From NCBI GenBank assembly GCA_020433785.1, contig JAGRCC010000700.1, positions 1 through 9,790 on the forward strand: DNA of 9,790 nt, written 5' to 3'. The position numbers were made by a program, and so were the translations under genes. The stretch is from Anaerolineae bacterium. Lineage in GTDB: Bacteria > Chloroflexota > Anaerolineae > 4572-78 > J111. Each line of letters starts with the position of its first letter. Position 1 is the stretch's first letter. The notes beneath the pieces were generated by a model. It was not told the origin of the DNA. It did not search any database and saw only the letters and a program-made list of their open reading frames with translations. Below, piece after piece: positions 1 to 6,600 of the stretch.

Positions 1-1810
1 TACTGTCGTGAATTTCAGCGCCGATGCGCTCCCGCTCTTGCAAACGGGCCACGCTGTGGGCCTGGTGCTGAACCTGCTCAACCAAATTCAGGTTATCAAG
101 GGTCAAGGCGATTTGCCGGGCAATGGAGGCTGCCAGCAGCACCACCTCGGGGCTGAAATATTGCTGCACTTGACTAAAGACGGCCAGCACCCCCAGATTT
201 TGACCGTGAATGCGCAGCGGCACGGCCACAAACGCCCGAATCAGACGCTCCTGCACCACCGCTCTGGCTAAACGCGGCGCTTCGCTCAGGTCGTCCAGCA
301 CCACCGGCTCGCCGGTTTTCTGCACGCGGCCAATTAGCCCTTCGCCAGGTTCAAAGGTCGTCAGCCCTTCAATTAGCTCGTCGTCCAGGCCACGGTAGGC
401 TTGCAAGTGAACCACGCCGTCGCTGTCGGCGATCCAAATCCCGCCCATCTCCGCATTCATCGCCTTGAGCGATTGATCGAGCGCCGTATCCATCAACTGC
501 GGGCGCGATTGGGACAGGCTGGCAAAAGCGACCACTTCCGATAAGGCGGCTAACTCTTGGGTGCGCTGGGCCACGCGGACCTCCAGCGTATGCGCCCAAT
601 GGGCCAGTTGGTCCTGCGAGTCCCGCAAATTGTACCGCATCGACTCAAAACTTTCGGCCAGTACGCTCAATTCGGCCACGCCTTTAACTTCAATCGGCGT
701 CGATAAATCGCCTTGGGCAATTTTACTGGCGGCTTTAACCAACTGCGGCACGGGCTGCATAATACGCTGGGCCATCCAGACCACGGTAATGCCCAGCAGC
801 ACCGTTAACAAAATAGCCGCGGCCATCCCGTGCGAAGTGACCCGATTGGCCGGGGCCAAAACTTCGGCTTCGGGCAGCATCGCCACCACGGTCCAGTTGC
901 GCTTTTCCAACCGGGCGGCGCTGTAGTAAACCCGCTGGTGCTGCTCGTCGAGCGAATCAATGAGCAGCGGGGGCGACGATTCCATTTGAATATAATTCCA
1001 TAGGGCATAACTACCGGTATCGGAAATTTGAGGCAGCGCCCCAAAGCGATTACTGGCTTGCAGCTCAGCCCACACGTCAGGGGGTAACGGGGTCAGGCTG
1101 CGAAAGATATACGTTCGATCCCGGCCGTGGGCCAGCCGAATACCATACTGATCCAACAGAATGGCGTAGCCTTGTTCGCCAATGGCCAGCCGCTCTACCG
1201 GGTTCCACAAAAATTCCGGCGAAAGCGTAACCACCACCACGCCGGCCGGTGTCTCCGGGTCGCCGGTGTGAACCGGGGCGGCCACCCAAATCACCACCTG
1301 CCGGTCAAGCGCTGACAGGCCGGGGTTAGACATATAGACCTGGTTTTGCAGCGCTTCTTGAAAAAAATCGCTGCTGGCAAAGTTTTGGCCCACATAGCTG
1401 CCCTGAGTGGAGATCAACACCTCGCCGGAGTCATCCAGCAGCAGAACGGCTCGATAAGCCGGGCTGGAGTCGAGAAAGTTGGTAAAATCGGTCAGTGTGG
1501 GCGTAAATAGAGCGGAGCGCTGGTCGGGGCGGGCGCTGACAAACTCCTGAACGGCGCGGGACAGCGATAGGTTGGCAATGCGGCTGATTTCGCTTTCAAC
1601 CAGGGCATCGAGGCTGCGGGCCAAGCCCTGGGCGTCGTTAATCAGGTTATAGGTTTGCAGGTCTTCGATCTCGCGCTGATTTTGGCGGCTCAAATCGTAA
1701 AACAAGATGGTAATCGCCAGCGTCGCCACGACCAGAATTAAGACAATCAGCCGCGTGGCCAGGGAGCGCCGCTGGTGAAACTGGCCCAGATGCTTCAAAA
1801 GCGCCGTCAT
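1..1810 (-). CDS. Membrane sensor histidine kinase (dCache-HAMP-GAF-HisKA_3), 3' part outside window
   Basis: Open reading frame of 603 codons from ATG at 1810 running off the left edge with no stop. A short basic N-terminus is followed by a first membrane segment at about residues 20-38 and an extracytoplasmic region to about 325 that reads as a double Cache sensor (for example VLLLDDSGEVLIST and YAILLDQYGIRLAHG). A second membrane segment lies at about 328-348, then HAMP (about 349-400), a coiled segment, and a GAF domain (about 425-575). The last visible residues are A-E-I-H-D-S, the HisKA_3 box of the NarX/DegS kinase class, making H601 the expected phospho-acceptor. The ATP-binding domain would lie beyond the window. 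The kinase probably autophosphorylates and passes phosphate to a NarL/LuxR-type response regulator, which is not seen here. Its start overlaps the stop of the upstream binding-protein gene by 4 bases (ATGA), so translation is probably coupled. Domain boundaries are estimates; the ligand is unknown. Confidence 0.9.
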   Translation of the reverse strand, partial: MTALLKHLGQFHQRRSLATRLIVLILVVATLAITILFYDLSRQNQREIEDLQTYNLINDAQGLARSLDALVESEISRIANLSLSRAVQEFVSARPDQRSALFTPTLTDFTNFLDSSPAYRAVLLLDDSGEVLISTQGSYVGQNFASSDFFQEALQNQVYMSNPGLSALDRQVVIWVAAPVHTGDPETPAGVVVVTLSPEFLWNPVERLAIGEQGYAILLDQYGIRLAHGRDRTYIFRSLTPLPPDVWAELQASNRFGALPQISDTGSYALWNYIQMESSPPLLIDSLDEQHQRVYYSAARLEKRNWTVVAMLPEAEVLAPANRVTSHGMAAAILLTVLLGITVVWMAQRIMQPVPQLVKAASKIAQGDLSTPIEVKGVAELSVLAESFESMRYNLRDSQDQLAHWAHTLEVRVAQRTQELAALSEVVAFASLSQSRPQLMDTALDQSLKAMNAEMGGIWIADSDGVVHLQAYRGLDDELIEGLTTFEPGEGLIGRVQKTGEPVVLDDLSEAPRLARAVVQERLIRAFVAVPLRIHGQNLGVLAVFSQVQQYFSPEVVLLAASIARQIALTLDNLNLVEQVQHQAHSVARLQERERIGAEIHDS

Positions 1811-3123
1811 GGAACTGGCTCCGAGACCGGGTTCAGATGGGTTTCGACGGTTTGCCAGTTATCATTGGGATAAAATCCATCCAGGCTATATGTACCCACC
1901 GGTTGAGGAATGCCATCGTTCATCAGGACAACGGTTACCGAATGCAGCCCTTCGCCGGTTTCATCGAACCGGTAAATCCCTTGGACGCCGGCATAGGTCG
2001 ATTGGCGGATGAGATCGTTTAAGTCATCGCCGGTGGCGGTAGGATCTTTGGCCAGGACCTCGGCCAGTAGATAGACGGCGTCATAAGCCCAGGCGACATA
2101 GGTATCAGGCTCCACGCCAAAGCGCTGGACAAAAGCCGCCTGAAACGTGGCCGCTTTGACCGAGTCTTTCAAAAACCCGTCATTTATGGCCAGGATACCG
2201 TCTTGGGCTTCGGCGGCGACATTGTGGGTTACCACCGAGGAACCACCGGGCGAGGTAAAGATAGGCACCTCTAAATCCCAGTAGCGGATGGTCCGCAGCA
2301 GCCGGCCCACGTCGGTTTGATTGGTGCCGTAGATGAGCACCATATCCACCTGGGCGTTGGCCAGCTGCCGGACCAGGGGATCAAATTCATTGGTTTCAGT
2401 CCGGTAGCTAATATCAGCCGCCAAGGTACGGCCGCGTTCGCTTAACTCATGGCGGATCAGTTCAGCCCCGCCGCTGCCAAAAGCATCGCTGTCGTAAACC
2501 AGGCCAATCCGCCGGGCCTCTAATCGTTCGATGGCAATGGTAACCATCGCCGCCGCGCCCAAACGGTCGCTGGGGCGGGCGCGGAAGAGGTTGGTGGCCC
2601 CCTGCTCGGTCAGGGTATAGTTGGTAGCTCCGATGAACATGGGCAAATGCTGGTGGCGATGTTCGGGCACCATCAAGGTGGCATAGGCCGATTTCAGCGG
2701 CCCCAACAGGGCAACCAGATTATCTTCGGCAATGGCTTGGCGATACTGCTTCAACGCGATTTGCGGATCAGAGCGAACATCACGCACCACCAGTTCGAGC
2801 GGGATGCCGTTGATACCGCCGGCGGCATTGATCTCTTCCACCGCCAGCCGAGCCGCGCGAATGGTTAAATCGCCAATTTGAGCGCCGGCTCCGGTCACTT
2901 CGGTATGCAGGCCCAGGCGATAGGTTTGCGGGTTAGGTAGTTCGGCGATAACCTCTTCACGAAAGGTAGTGGTGCCATCTAAATTGGCGGTGTTGGAAGT
3001 GGTGATAGTATTACAGGCAGCGAGAGATAAAAGCAGTGGCAGCGCAATCAAGGTTAGCCATCGACGTATCGGAAGAACCATGCCCCGTTGACTTAAACCT
3101 ACAACATTCATTGTTAGGCGCAC
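1807..3123 (-). CDS. Branched-chain amino-acid-type periplasmic-binding lipoprotein (Peripla_BP_6)
   Basis: Protein of 438 residues. The N-terminus has basic residues (R20, R21), a hydrophobic stretch and a lipobox LAAC with lipidated Cys at residue 37, so it should be an exported, membrane-anchored lipoprotein. From about residue 50 to 400 it reads as a LivJ/AmiC-type type-I binding fold: YRLGLHTEVTGAGAQIGD, then AAGGINGIPLELVVRD, LLGPLKSA, and near the end YVAWAYDAVYLLAEVL. This family binds small ligands such as branched-chain amino acids, amides or urea; the ligand here cannot be read from sequence. The GTG at 3123 has a strong GAGGAGG just upstream (4-base spacer). ATGs at residues 5 and 15 are alternatives, and M15 would give a more ordinary signal peptide. 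The stop overlaps the start of the downstream sensor kinase gene. No transport permease or ATPase gene is adjacent, which favours a role as ligand receptor for the kinase, though transport in trans with other subunits is possible. Confidence 0.92.
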   Translation of the reverse strand: MRLTMNVVGLSQRGMVLPIRRWLTLIALPLLLSLAACNTITTSNTANLDGTTTFREEVIAELPNPQTYRLGLHTEVTGAGAQIGDLTIRAARLAVEEINAAGGINGIPLELVVRDVRSDPQIALKQYRQAIAEDNLVALLGPLKSAYATLMVPEHRHQHLPMFIGATNYTLTEQGATNLFRARPSDRLGAAAMVTIAIERLEARRIGLVYDSDAFGSGGAELIRHELSERGRTLAADISYRTETNEFDPLVRQLANAQVDMVLIYGTNQTDVGRLLRTIRYWDLEVPIFTSPGGSSVVTHNVAAEAQDGILAINDGFLKDSVKAATFQAAFVQRFGVEPDTYVAWAYDAVYLLAEVLAKDPTATGDDLNDLIRQSTYAGVQGIYRFDETGEGLHSVTVVLMNDGIPQPVGTYSLDGFYPNDNWQTVETHLNPVSEPVP

Positions 3124-3127
3124 ATTG

Positions 3128-3134
3128 CCTCCTC
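3128..3134 (-). promoter_or_regulatory. Ribosome binding site of the binding lipoprotein
   Basis: On the minus strand GAGGAGG lies 4 bases before GTG 3123. It is the best Shine-Dalgarno match near this start and supports GTG over the ATGs at residues 5 and 15, although a 4-base spacer is short. Confidence 0.6.
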
Positions 3135-3196
3135 GCAGGGTGCAGCTAAAGGGTGGAAATGATTTAACTCAAGTTGCCGTTTGGATTTCTAAATCA

Positions 3197-3257
3197 GGGA
3201 ATAGGAAGTAGGGAGTAAGGGATCAACTTACTTCTTATGTCTTACGCCTTATTTCCC
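3197..3257. repeat. Imperfect inverted repeat of purine-rich GGAAGTAGGGAGTAAG type
   Basis: The left arm (3197-3219) is built of GGGAATAGGAAGTAGGGAGTAAG-like units, given here as GGGAATAGG plus AGTAGGGAGTAAG. The reverse complement of 3227-3257 begins GGGAAATAAGG and ends AGAAGTAAG. The arms therefore agree at both ends but differ in the middle. This looks like a low-complexity, possibly dispersed intergenic repeat that could fold into a hairpin. It is too imperfect to call a terminator, and only one copy is in the window. Confidence 0.45.
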
Positions 3258-3334
3258 ACGTGACTAGGGCTGAAACAGTCGTTTTTTGGGACTTCCTAGG
3301 CCCAGAAGCAACTTGGGTTATCTAATTCACGATC

Positions 3335-3363
3335 TTGATTTCGATAGGTGCGGTTATTTTAAT
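3335..3363 (+). promoter_or_regulatory. Candidate sigma70-type promoter for the thioesterase
   Basis: TTGATT (3335-3340, four of six to the -35 consensus) and TTTAAT (3358-3363, five of six to the -10 consensus) are separated by exactly 17 bases. Transcription would start near 3370, leaving a leader of nearly 200 bases that contains both hairpins at 3397-3411 and 3488-3540. This rests on motif match only. Confidence 0.4.
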
Positions 3364-3396
3364 GGGAATAGGGGAGTTGGTCAACAAATTAGCCAT

Positions 3397-3411
3397 CCCG
3401 CCAACGGCGGG
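3397..3411. repeat. Short GC hairpin CCCGCC-AAC-GGCGGG
   Basis: Perfect 6-base-pair, all-GC stem with a 3-base loop. No T run follows on either strand, so it is not a standard terminator. It lies in the presumed leader of the thioesterase transcript. Function unknown. Confidence 0.5.
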
Positions 3412-3487
3412 CCAGATGATTTGCGCCTTGGCTCTAATTAGACTTCAATTACCGGCGGGTTACTACCCCAACCGAAAACATATCGAA

Positions 3488-3540
3488 GGAGCGACGAAGC
3501 TTGCTTTGTCCAAAAGGATCAAAGCAAGCTTTGATGCTCC
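3488..3540. promoter_or_regulatory. Strong hairpin in the thioesterase leader
   Basis: Perfect 12-base inverted repeat AAGCTTGCTTTG (3497-3508) and its complement (3520-3531). Three more pairs (TCC with GGA) extend inward to an AAAA loop. A C-G pair and a G-T wobble extend outward, and after a small internal loop GGAGC (3488-3492) pairs with GCTCC (3536-3540). The whole 53-base element can fold into one long stem ending 26 bases before the thioesterase ATG and 14 bases before its ribosome binding site. Only a weak T-rich stretch (TCTTTTAT) follows, so it may be an attenuator or an RNA-stability element rather than a full terminator. The fold is read by eye. Confidence 0.6.
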
Positions 3541-3554
3541 AGTCTTTTATCTAT

Positions 3555-3560
3555 AGAGGA
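3555..3560 (+). promoter_or_regulatory. Ribosome binding site that fixes the thioesterase start
   Basis: AGAGGA lies 6 bases before ATG 3567. The in-frame TTG at 3501 has no comparable site and lies within the hairpin, so the 22 extra residues it would add are unlikely to be translated. Confidence 0.75.
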
Positions 3561-3566
3561 ATAACC

Positions 3567-4088
3567 ATGTCTTATCGCGTAACCGGTAAACAACCTAACT
3601 CAAAGATGTGTCTGGTCTGTGGCTTAAAGAATTCAGCGGGCTTAAAGGCCCATTTTTACGAATTGGAAAACGGCGAGATTGTGGCGCTGTTTACGGCGCA
3701 GGAAGAACATCAAAGCTATCCGGGCCGGCTGCACGGCGGTATTGCCACAGCCATTCTGGATGAAACCATCGGGCGGGCTATCCTTACCAAATATGGCGAG
3801 ATTACCTGGGGCGTTACCATTGAATTCTCGGTTCGCTTCCACCGGCCCGTGCCGCTTAATGAAGAGCTGCGGGTAGTGGGTCGCATCACCCAAGAAACCA
3901 ATCGGCATTTTGAAGGAACGGGGGAGATTTTACTCAGCAGCGGTAAGGTTGCTGTTGAAGGGTACGGCAAGTACGCCAAATTGCCTCTCGAAAAAATCGC
4001 CGATTTCGATATAGCCGAGCAGGAGTGGCGCATCGATCACCAGGACGATGATCCGACTGAATTTGAGTTGGGGACGAAGAATGATTAA
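3567..4088 (+). CDS. PaaI-family hotdog thioesterase
   Basis: Protein of 173 residues, normal to slightly long for a single hotdog domain. An N-terminal CLVCGLKNSAGLK segment (C15, C18) is typical of a PaaI subgroup. The signature GRLHGGIATAILDE places HGG at 56-58 and the acidic pair D65/E66, where this family positions its catalytic carboxylate. A second-half segment with IEFSVRFHRPVPLNEELRV is the usual central strand of the fold. The enzyme should hydrolyse an acyl-CoA or similar thioester in the cytoplasm; the substrate cannot be told. The C-terminal 25 residues are acidic and extend past the domain. It is a stand-alone gene, divergent from the binding-protein operon and convergent with the emfourin/protease pair. 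The leader is strongly structured and the stop codon sits inside a 16-base palindrome. Confidence 0.9.
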   Translation: MSYRVTGKQPNSKMCLVCGLKNSAGLKAHFYELENGEIVALFTAQEEHQSYPGRLHGGIATAILDETIGRAILTKYGEITWGVTIEFSVRFHRPVPLNEELRVVGRITQETNRHFEGTGEILLSSGKVAVEGYGKYAKLPLEKIADFDIAEQEWRIDHQDDDPTEFELGTKND

Positions 4089-4094
4089 TCATTC
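4079..4094. repeat. 16-base perfect palindrome over the thioesterase stop
   Basis: GAATGATTAATCATTC reads the same on both strands and contains the TAA stop at 4086-4088. Part of it recurs at 4131-4140 (CTAATCATTA). It lies between convergent genes and is AT-rich, so it is more likely a DNA-binding site or chance than a terminator. No clear intrinsic terminator is visible in 4089-4212. Confidence 0.55.
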
Positions 4095-4212
4095 CCCAAC
4101 CCGGAGTTGTACCGGCGTCACTTTCTACCACTAATCATTAAGCCCAAATCGGGAAGCAGGCAGTCGCAGCAGATATTAGGGAAGTGAGTGGACAAACGGA
4201 GATATTAACGCC

Positions 4213-4530
4213 TTAGGATCGGCCTTTTTTCCGGCGAACAATTTCATGCATAATGTCGTCGAGAATTTCAAGCACCTCAAAATTATCATCGGCGTCAACA
4301 AACGAGTATTGCTGCGGTGTTAGGTTCGGATCGTCAGGATAGATAACCAGTTCATATTCCGAAGCATCAACCATTTGGGGATTCGGTTGGGCGGCGGCAG
4401 CGGCCGATAAGTTTTCCGGGGTAAAGGTTGTTTGAACCTGATGGGCCAGGTCTTCAGGCAGGTCCATCAGATCGATTTGCCCCCGTAAGGTAATGCCCTG
4501 ACCCGTTAAGATGCGCAAAGAAATTTTCAT
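4213..4530 (-). CDS. Emfourin-like protealysin-associated protease inhibitor
   Basis: Small acidic protein of 105 residues without signal peptide. It shows the emfourin pattern: an N-terminal strand region (MKISLRILTGQGITLRGQ), a short helix (LPEDLAHQVQ), a variable alanine-rich middle (about 40-52), a YELVIYPDD strand, a second strand (QQYSFVDADD) and a C-terminal helix (FEVLEILDDIMHEIV). Emfourin proteins are known as tight inhibitors of protealysin-like M4 proteases encoded in the same operon. Here the gene starts 3 bases after the stop of just such a protease, with no good Shine-Dalgarno site of its own, so its translation is probably coupled. The assignment rests on this context plus the pattern; alone the sequence would be called hypothetical. 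The basic tail RRKKGRS is a local feature. Confidence 0.72.
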   Translation of the reverse strand: MKISLRILTGQGITLRGQIDLMDLPEDLAHQVQTTFTPENLSAAAAAQPNPQMVDASEYELVIYPDDPNLTPQQYSFVDADDNFEVLEILDDIMHEIVRRKKGRS

Positions 4531-4533
4531 AGG

Positions 4534-5601
4534 CTATAAATCTACACCGACCAGTTTCCAGGCCCGCCGGGTTAGAATGGTTTCCATGCTGCCGGCCCCA
4601 AAACGATCGCGGGCCATTTCAACCGTTTTATCGGCCCAATTGTTAAATGTAGCCAAAGGGTTGTTGATAATTTGCATCGTATCGTACCAGATATGGCCGG
4701 CCTTCTCCCAGGCATAACCACCCAGGTATTGCGATAACAAATAAAAGGCATGGTTAGGAATACCGGAGTTGATGTGAACCCCACCGTTATCAGAGGTTGT
4801 ATTCAAATAAAAGTCCATATGGTAGGGTTGAGGATCTTTACCCAGAACTGAATCATCATAGGCGGTGCCCGGCGCTTTCATCGAGCGGAGGGCTACACCA
4901 CTGACGTCCGGGCCAAGAATACCCTGGCCGACGAGCCAGTCGGCTTCGGCGGCGGTTTGTCGCAGCGTGTATTGTTTGGACAAACTGCCAAAAACATCGG
5001 CAAAGCTCTCGTTAAGGGCGCCGGCCTGATCGCGGTAGACCAGCCCGCCGGAATATTGGACCACGGCGTGAGACAGTTCGTGGCCCACCACCGATGCTTC
5101 AACAAAGGTTTGAAAGAGGGTGCCATCGCCGTCGCCATAGGCCATCTGCGAACCGTTCCAAAAGGCGTTGTTGTAGCGCCGCCGGTGATGAATCGTTGAG
5201 ACAATGGTCGAGCCTTGACCATTGAGCGAATTGCGCCGGTAGACATCTAGATAAAGGTTAAAAACGTCACCGGTTAAGTCATACACCTCGTTGACAACCG
5301 GATCATCGACCGGATCTTCGCCTTCGGACCGAACGAGGGTGCCCGGCAGGGTGGCTCGGCTTTTACCGTCGTACACTTCTCGATTTACGGCCGGGGCAAC
5401 ACTCGTGGCTAAGACAGGCGCGCCTAAAAAGGAATCAGGAGGCGTCGCTTCCTGCCTGTTTTCACGTGTCGCTTCAGCCTGTTTGGCCAGAGCTTTAGCC
5501 ATTTTTCTTTGCTCTTCATCGCCGCGCAATTTGATCGCCTCGACGATATGGGGAGGTAAAATACACTGAATAGGATGACAACAACCATAGTGGGAATTCA
5601 T
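4534..5601 (-). CDS. Protealysin-like M4 metalloprotease (thermolysin family)
   Basis: Protein of 355 residues, close to the roughly 340 of protealysin and lacking the long propeptide of secreted thermolysins. The N-terminus is Cys-rich (C7, C8, C13) and carries the PPL-type motif ILPPHIVEAI (P16, P17), the hallmark of the short protealysin propeptide. No signal peptide is present, as is usual in this group. The catalytic domain follows from about residue 70: NAFWNG (145-150) and GDGDG (156-160), the zinc motif HELSH (H174, E175, H178), third ligand E198 in NESFAD, and the transition-state His H276 in GGVHINSGIPNHAF. All expected catalytic residues are present, so it should be an active zinc endopeptidase after propeptide removal. 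The start is ATG 5601 with GGAG 7 bases upstream. An in-frame TTG at 5625 would add 8 residues but overlaps that site. The inhibitor gene follows after 3 bases. Confidence 0.93.
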   Translation of the reverse strand: MNSHYGCCHPIQCILPPHIVEAIKLRGDEEQRKMAKALAKQAEATRENRQEATPPDSFLGAPVLATSVAPAVNREVYDGKSRATLPGTLVRSEGEDPVDDPVVNEVYDLTGDVFNLYLDVYRRNSLNGQGSTIVSTIHHRRRYNNAFWNGSQMAYGDGDGTLFQTFVEASVVGHELSHAVVQYSGGLVYRDQAGALNESFADVFGSLSKQYTLRQTAAEADWLVGQGILGPDVSGVALRSMKAPGTAYDDSVLGKDPQPYHMDFYLNTTSDNGGVHINSGIPNHAFYLLSQYLGGYAWEKAGHIWYDTMQIINNPLATFNNWADKTVEMARDRFGAGSMETILTRRAWKLVGVDL

Positions 5602-5608
5602 TTTTTTT

Positions 5609-5612
5609 CTCC
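5609..5612 (-). promoter_or_regulatory. Ribosome binding site that fixes the protease start
   Basis: GGAG on the minus strand, separated from ATG 5601 by seven adenines. It argues against the in-frame TTG at 5625. Confidence 0.7.
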
Positions 5613-5676
5613 GCTCTTCCAACAAAATGGTTTTTTGGCAAGGGGCGCAGTTTGGTTATTGCGCCTGCTGTGGACA

Positions 5677-5687
5677 ATGATATTATA
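5677..5687 (-). promoter_or_regulatory. Candidate -10 element for the protease/emfourin pair
   Basis: Minus-strand TATAATATCAT contains a perfect TATAAT (5687-5682) about 80 bases upstream of the protease ATG. The -35 region is poor (TAGAAA at 17-base spacing). The same 11 bases occur at the pirin promoter. Read-through from pirin is an alternative source of transcription. Confidence 0.45.
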
Positions 5688-5727
5688 CCTCAATTAGAGC
5701 CAAATTTCTATGATCTACGACACATCT

Positions 5728-5751
5728 AAAGTGTGCTGCACGTCACACTTT
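5728..5751. terminator. Hairpin at the end of the pirin gene
   Basis: AAAGTGTG (5728-5735) and CACACTTT (5744-5751) form an 8-base-pair stem with an 8-base loop. It spans the pirin stop codon. The T run lies on the plus strand (TTTTTT from 5749), where no gene needs termination. On the minus strand the stem is preceded by the A run and followed by TAGAT, so it would be a weak terminator for pirin. Confidence 0.35.
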
Positions 5752-6540
5752 TTTCACCGGCACAAACGGCTCAAGATAAAATGACAGAAAATTAACCGGT
5801 TTATCGCCCGCTTTCAAAAGCGGAGCCTCAGCCTGGGGCGTGGCTAAGATAACATCGTACCGGCCAAAATCTTGCTGATGACCAACCGTTTCAAGCTGAC
5901 CTTCGCCGTCAACAATATAAAGGAACAAATCCTCACCCGCTTGGGGCAGTTCCACCGTAGTTTGACCACCGGCCGGCATTAACGTGCTGGTCAGGCGCGC
6001 CGACACATGCGCCTGCGTATGACGATTTGGGCCAATGATTTCGCGTACCATACCGTCACCCACTTGGCGCGGCGGCATCTTGGCCAGACTAACCTGTTCA
6101 TAATGCGGGTCGATGTCCCACAATTCGGGCCGGGTCAAAAACCAAATCTGAATAACGCGTGTATGACGGTCGGTTAAATTTAGCTCCTGGTGTTCGATGT
6201 ACTGGCCGGAAAACATGCGCTGTACCTCACCGGCCGTGATAATCCCACTGCCGCCGGTCGTGTCTTCGTGATACAGTTCGCCTTCGACCACATAGGTATA
6301 AATCTCCAGTCCCCGGTGCGGATGCCAGCCAAAACCGTTACGCGGCGCAATCTGAGTCATGTGCGCCGTTAACATCCCACTCAATTTGCCCAACGGGCTG
6401 TACGATCCCACCGCAAAATGGGAAACCAGCCAGTGGATCGGATTGATGGTCGGAAAGGTATCCGCTTTGTAAAATTGCAGGCTAGATGTCTGCTCCAAGC
6501 CGGTAATCGTTGTTTTGAAATAGTCATCGATGGTTGCCAT
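5743..6540 (-). CDS. Pirin-family bicupin protein (YhhW-like)
   Basis: Protein of 265 residues, close to the family's usual length (human pirin is 290). The N-terminal cupin carries GFGWHPHRGLEIYTYVVEG with metal ligands H73 and H75. A second motif, YIEHQE, supplies H117 and E119, so the full His3-Glu set that binds iron in pirin and YhhW is present. HEDTTGGSGIITAGEVQRM between them is also characteristic. The C-terminal half (about 170-265) is the second cupin, ending in a basic VKKV. Bacterial members include quercetin 2,3-dioxygenases and redox-linked regulatory proteins; the natural substrate here cannot be told. ATG 6540 has GAGG 5 bases upstream. The gene lies 141 bases upstream of the protease on the same strand and is divergent from the STAND gene. 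Confidence 0.92.
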   Translation of the reverse strand: MATIDDYFKTTITGLEQTSSLQFYKADTFPTINPIHWLVSHFAVGSYSPLGKLSGMLTAHMTQIAPRNGFGWHPHRGLEIYTYVVEGELYHEDTTGGSGIITAGEVQRMFSGQYIEHQELNLTDRHTRVIQIWFLTRPELWDIDPHYEQVSLAKMPPRQVGDGMVREIIGPNRHTQAHVSARLTSTLMPAGGQTTVELPQAGEDLFLYIVDGEGQLETVGHQQDFGRYDVILATPQAEAPLLKAGDKPVNFLSFYLEPFVPVKKV

Positions 6541-6590
6541 TAAAGCCTCATTTTCTGTAGGTAAAATAGGGTCGCTCGCCCTATGATGAT

Positions 6591-6599
6591 ATTATAGCA
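6591..6599 (-). promoter_or_regulatory. Extended -10 promoter of pirin
   Basis: Minus-strand TGCTATAAT is a perfect extended -10 about 50 bases before the pirin ATG, and no good -35 is seen. It continues as TATAATATCAT (6596-6586), the same 11 bases found upstream of the protease. Confidence 0.55.
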
Positions 6600-6600
6600 C

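Larger units (their letters stand above)
3124..3566. other. 443-base divergent intergenic region
   Basis: Separates the minus-strand binding-protein/kinase operon from the plus-strand thioesterase. I see no convincing gene in it. The one reading frame of some length (3335-3556, TTG start, 73 residues) has no Shine-Dalgarno site or recognisable motif and runs through a strong hairpin. The region holds a purine-rich imperfect inverted repeat, a candidate plus-strand promoter and two hairpins, listed separately. I could not pick a convincing minus-strand promoter for the operon. Confidence 0.6.

Noticed and set aside
3497..3531. 12-base inverted repeat as a full intrinsic terminator
   Set aside because: No solid T run follows on either strand, and it stands just before a gene rather than after one.
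3335..3556. 73-residue reading frame upstream of the thioesterase
   Set aside because: It has a TTG start without a Shine-Dalgarno site and no recognisable motif. It runs through the GC hairpin and the long leader stem and ends just before the real ribosome binding site.
3501..3566. N-terminal extension of the thioesterase from TTG 3501
   Set aside because: The TTG lies within the hairpin and has no ribosome binding site, whereas ATG 3567 has AGAGGA 6 bases upstream and gives the family's normal N-terminus.
5602..5625. Eight-residue extension of the M4 protease from TTG 5625
   Set aside because: It overlaps the GGAG site that serves ATG 5601, and protealysin-type propeptides begin close to the Cys/PPL motif.
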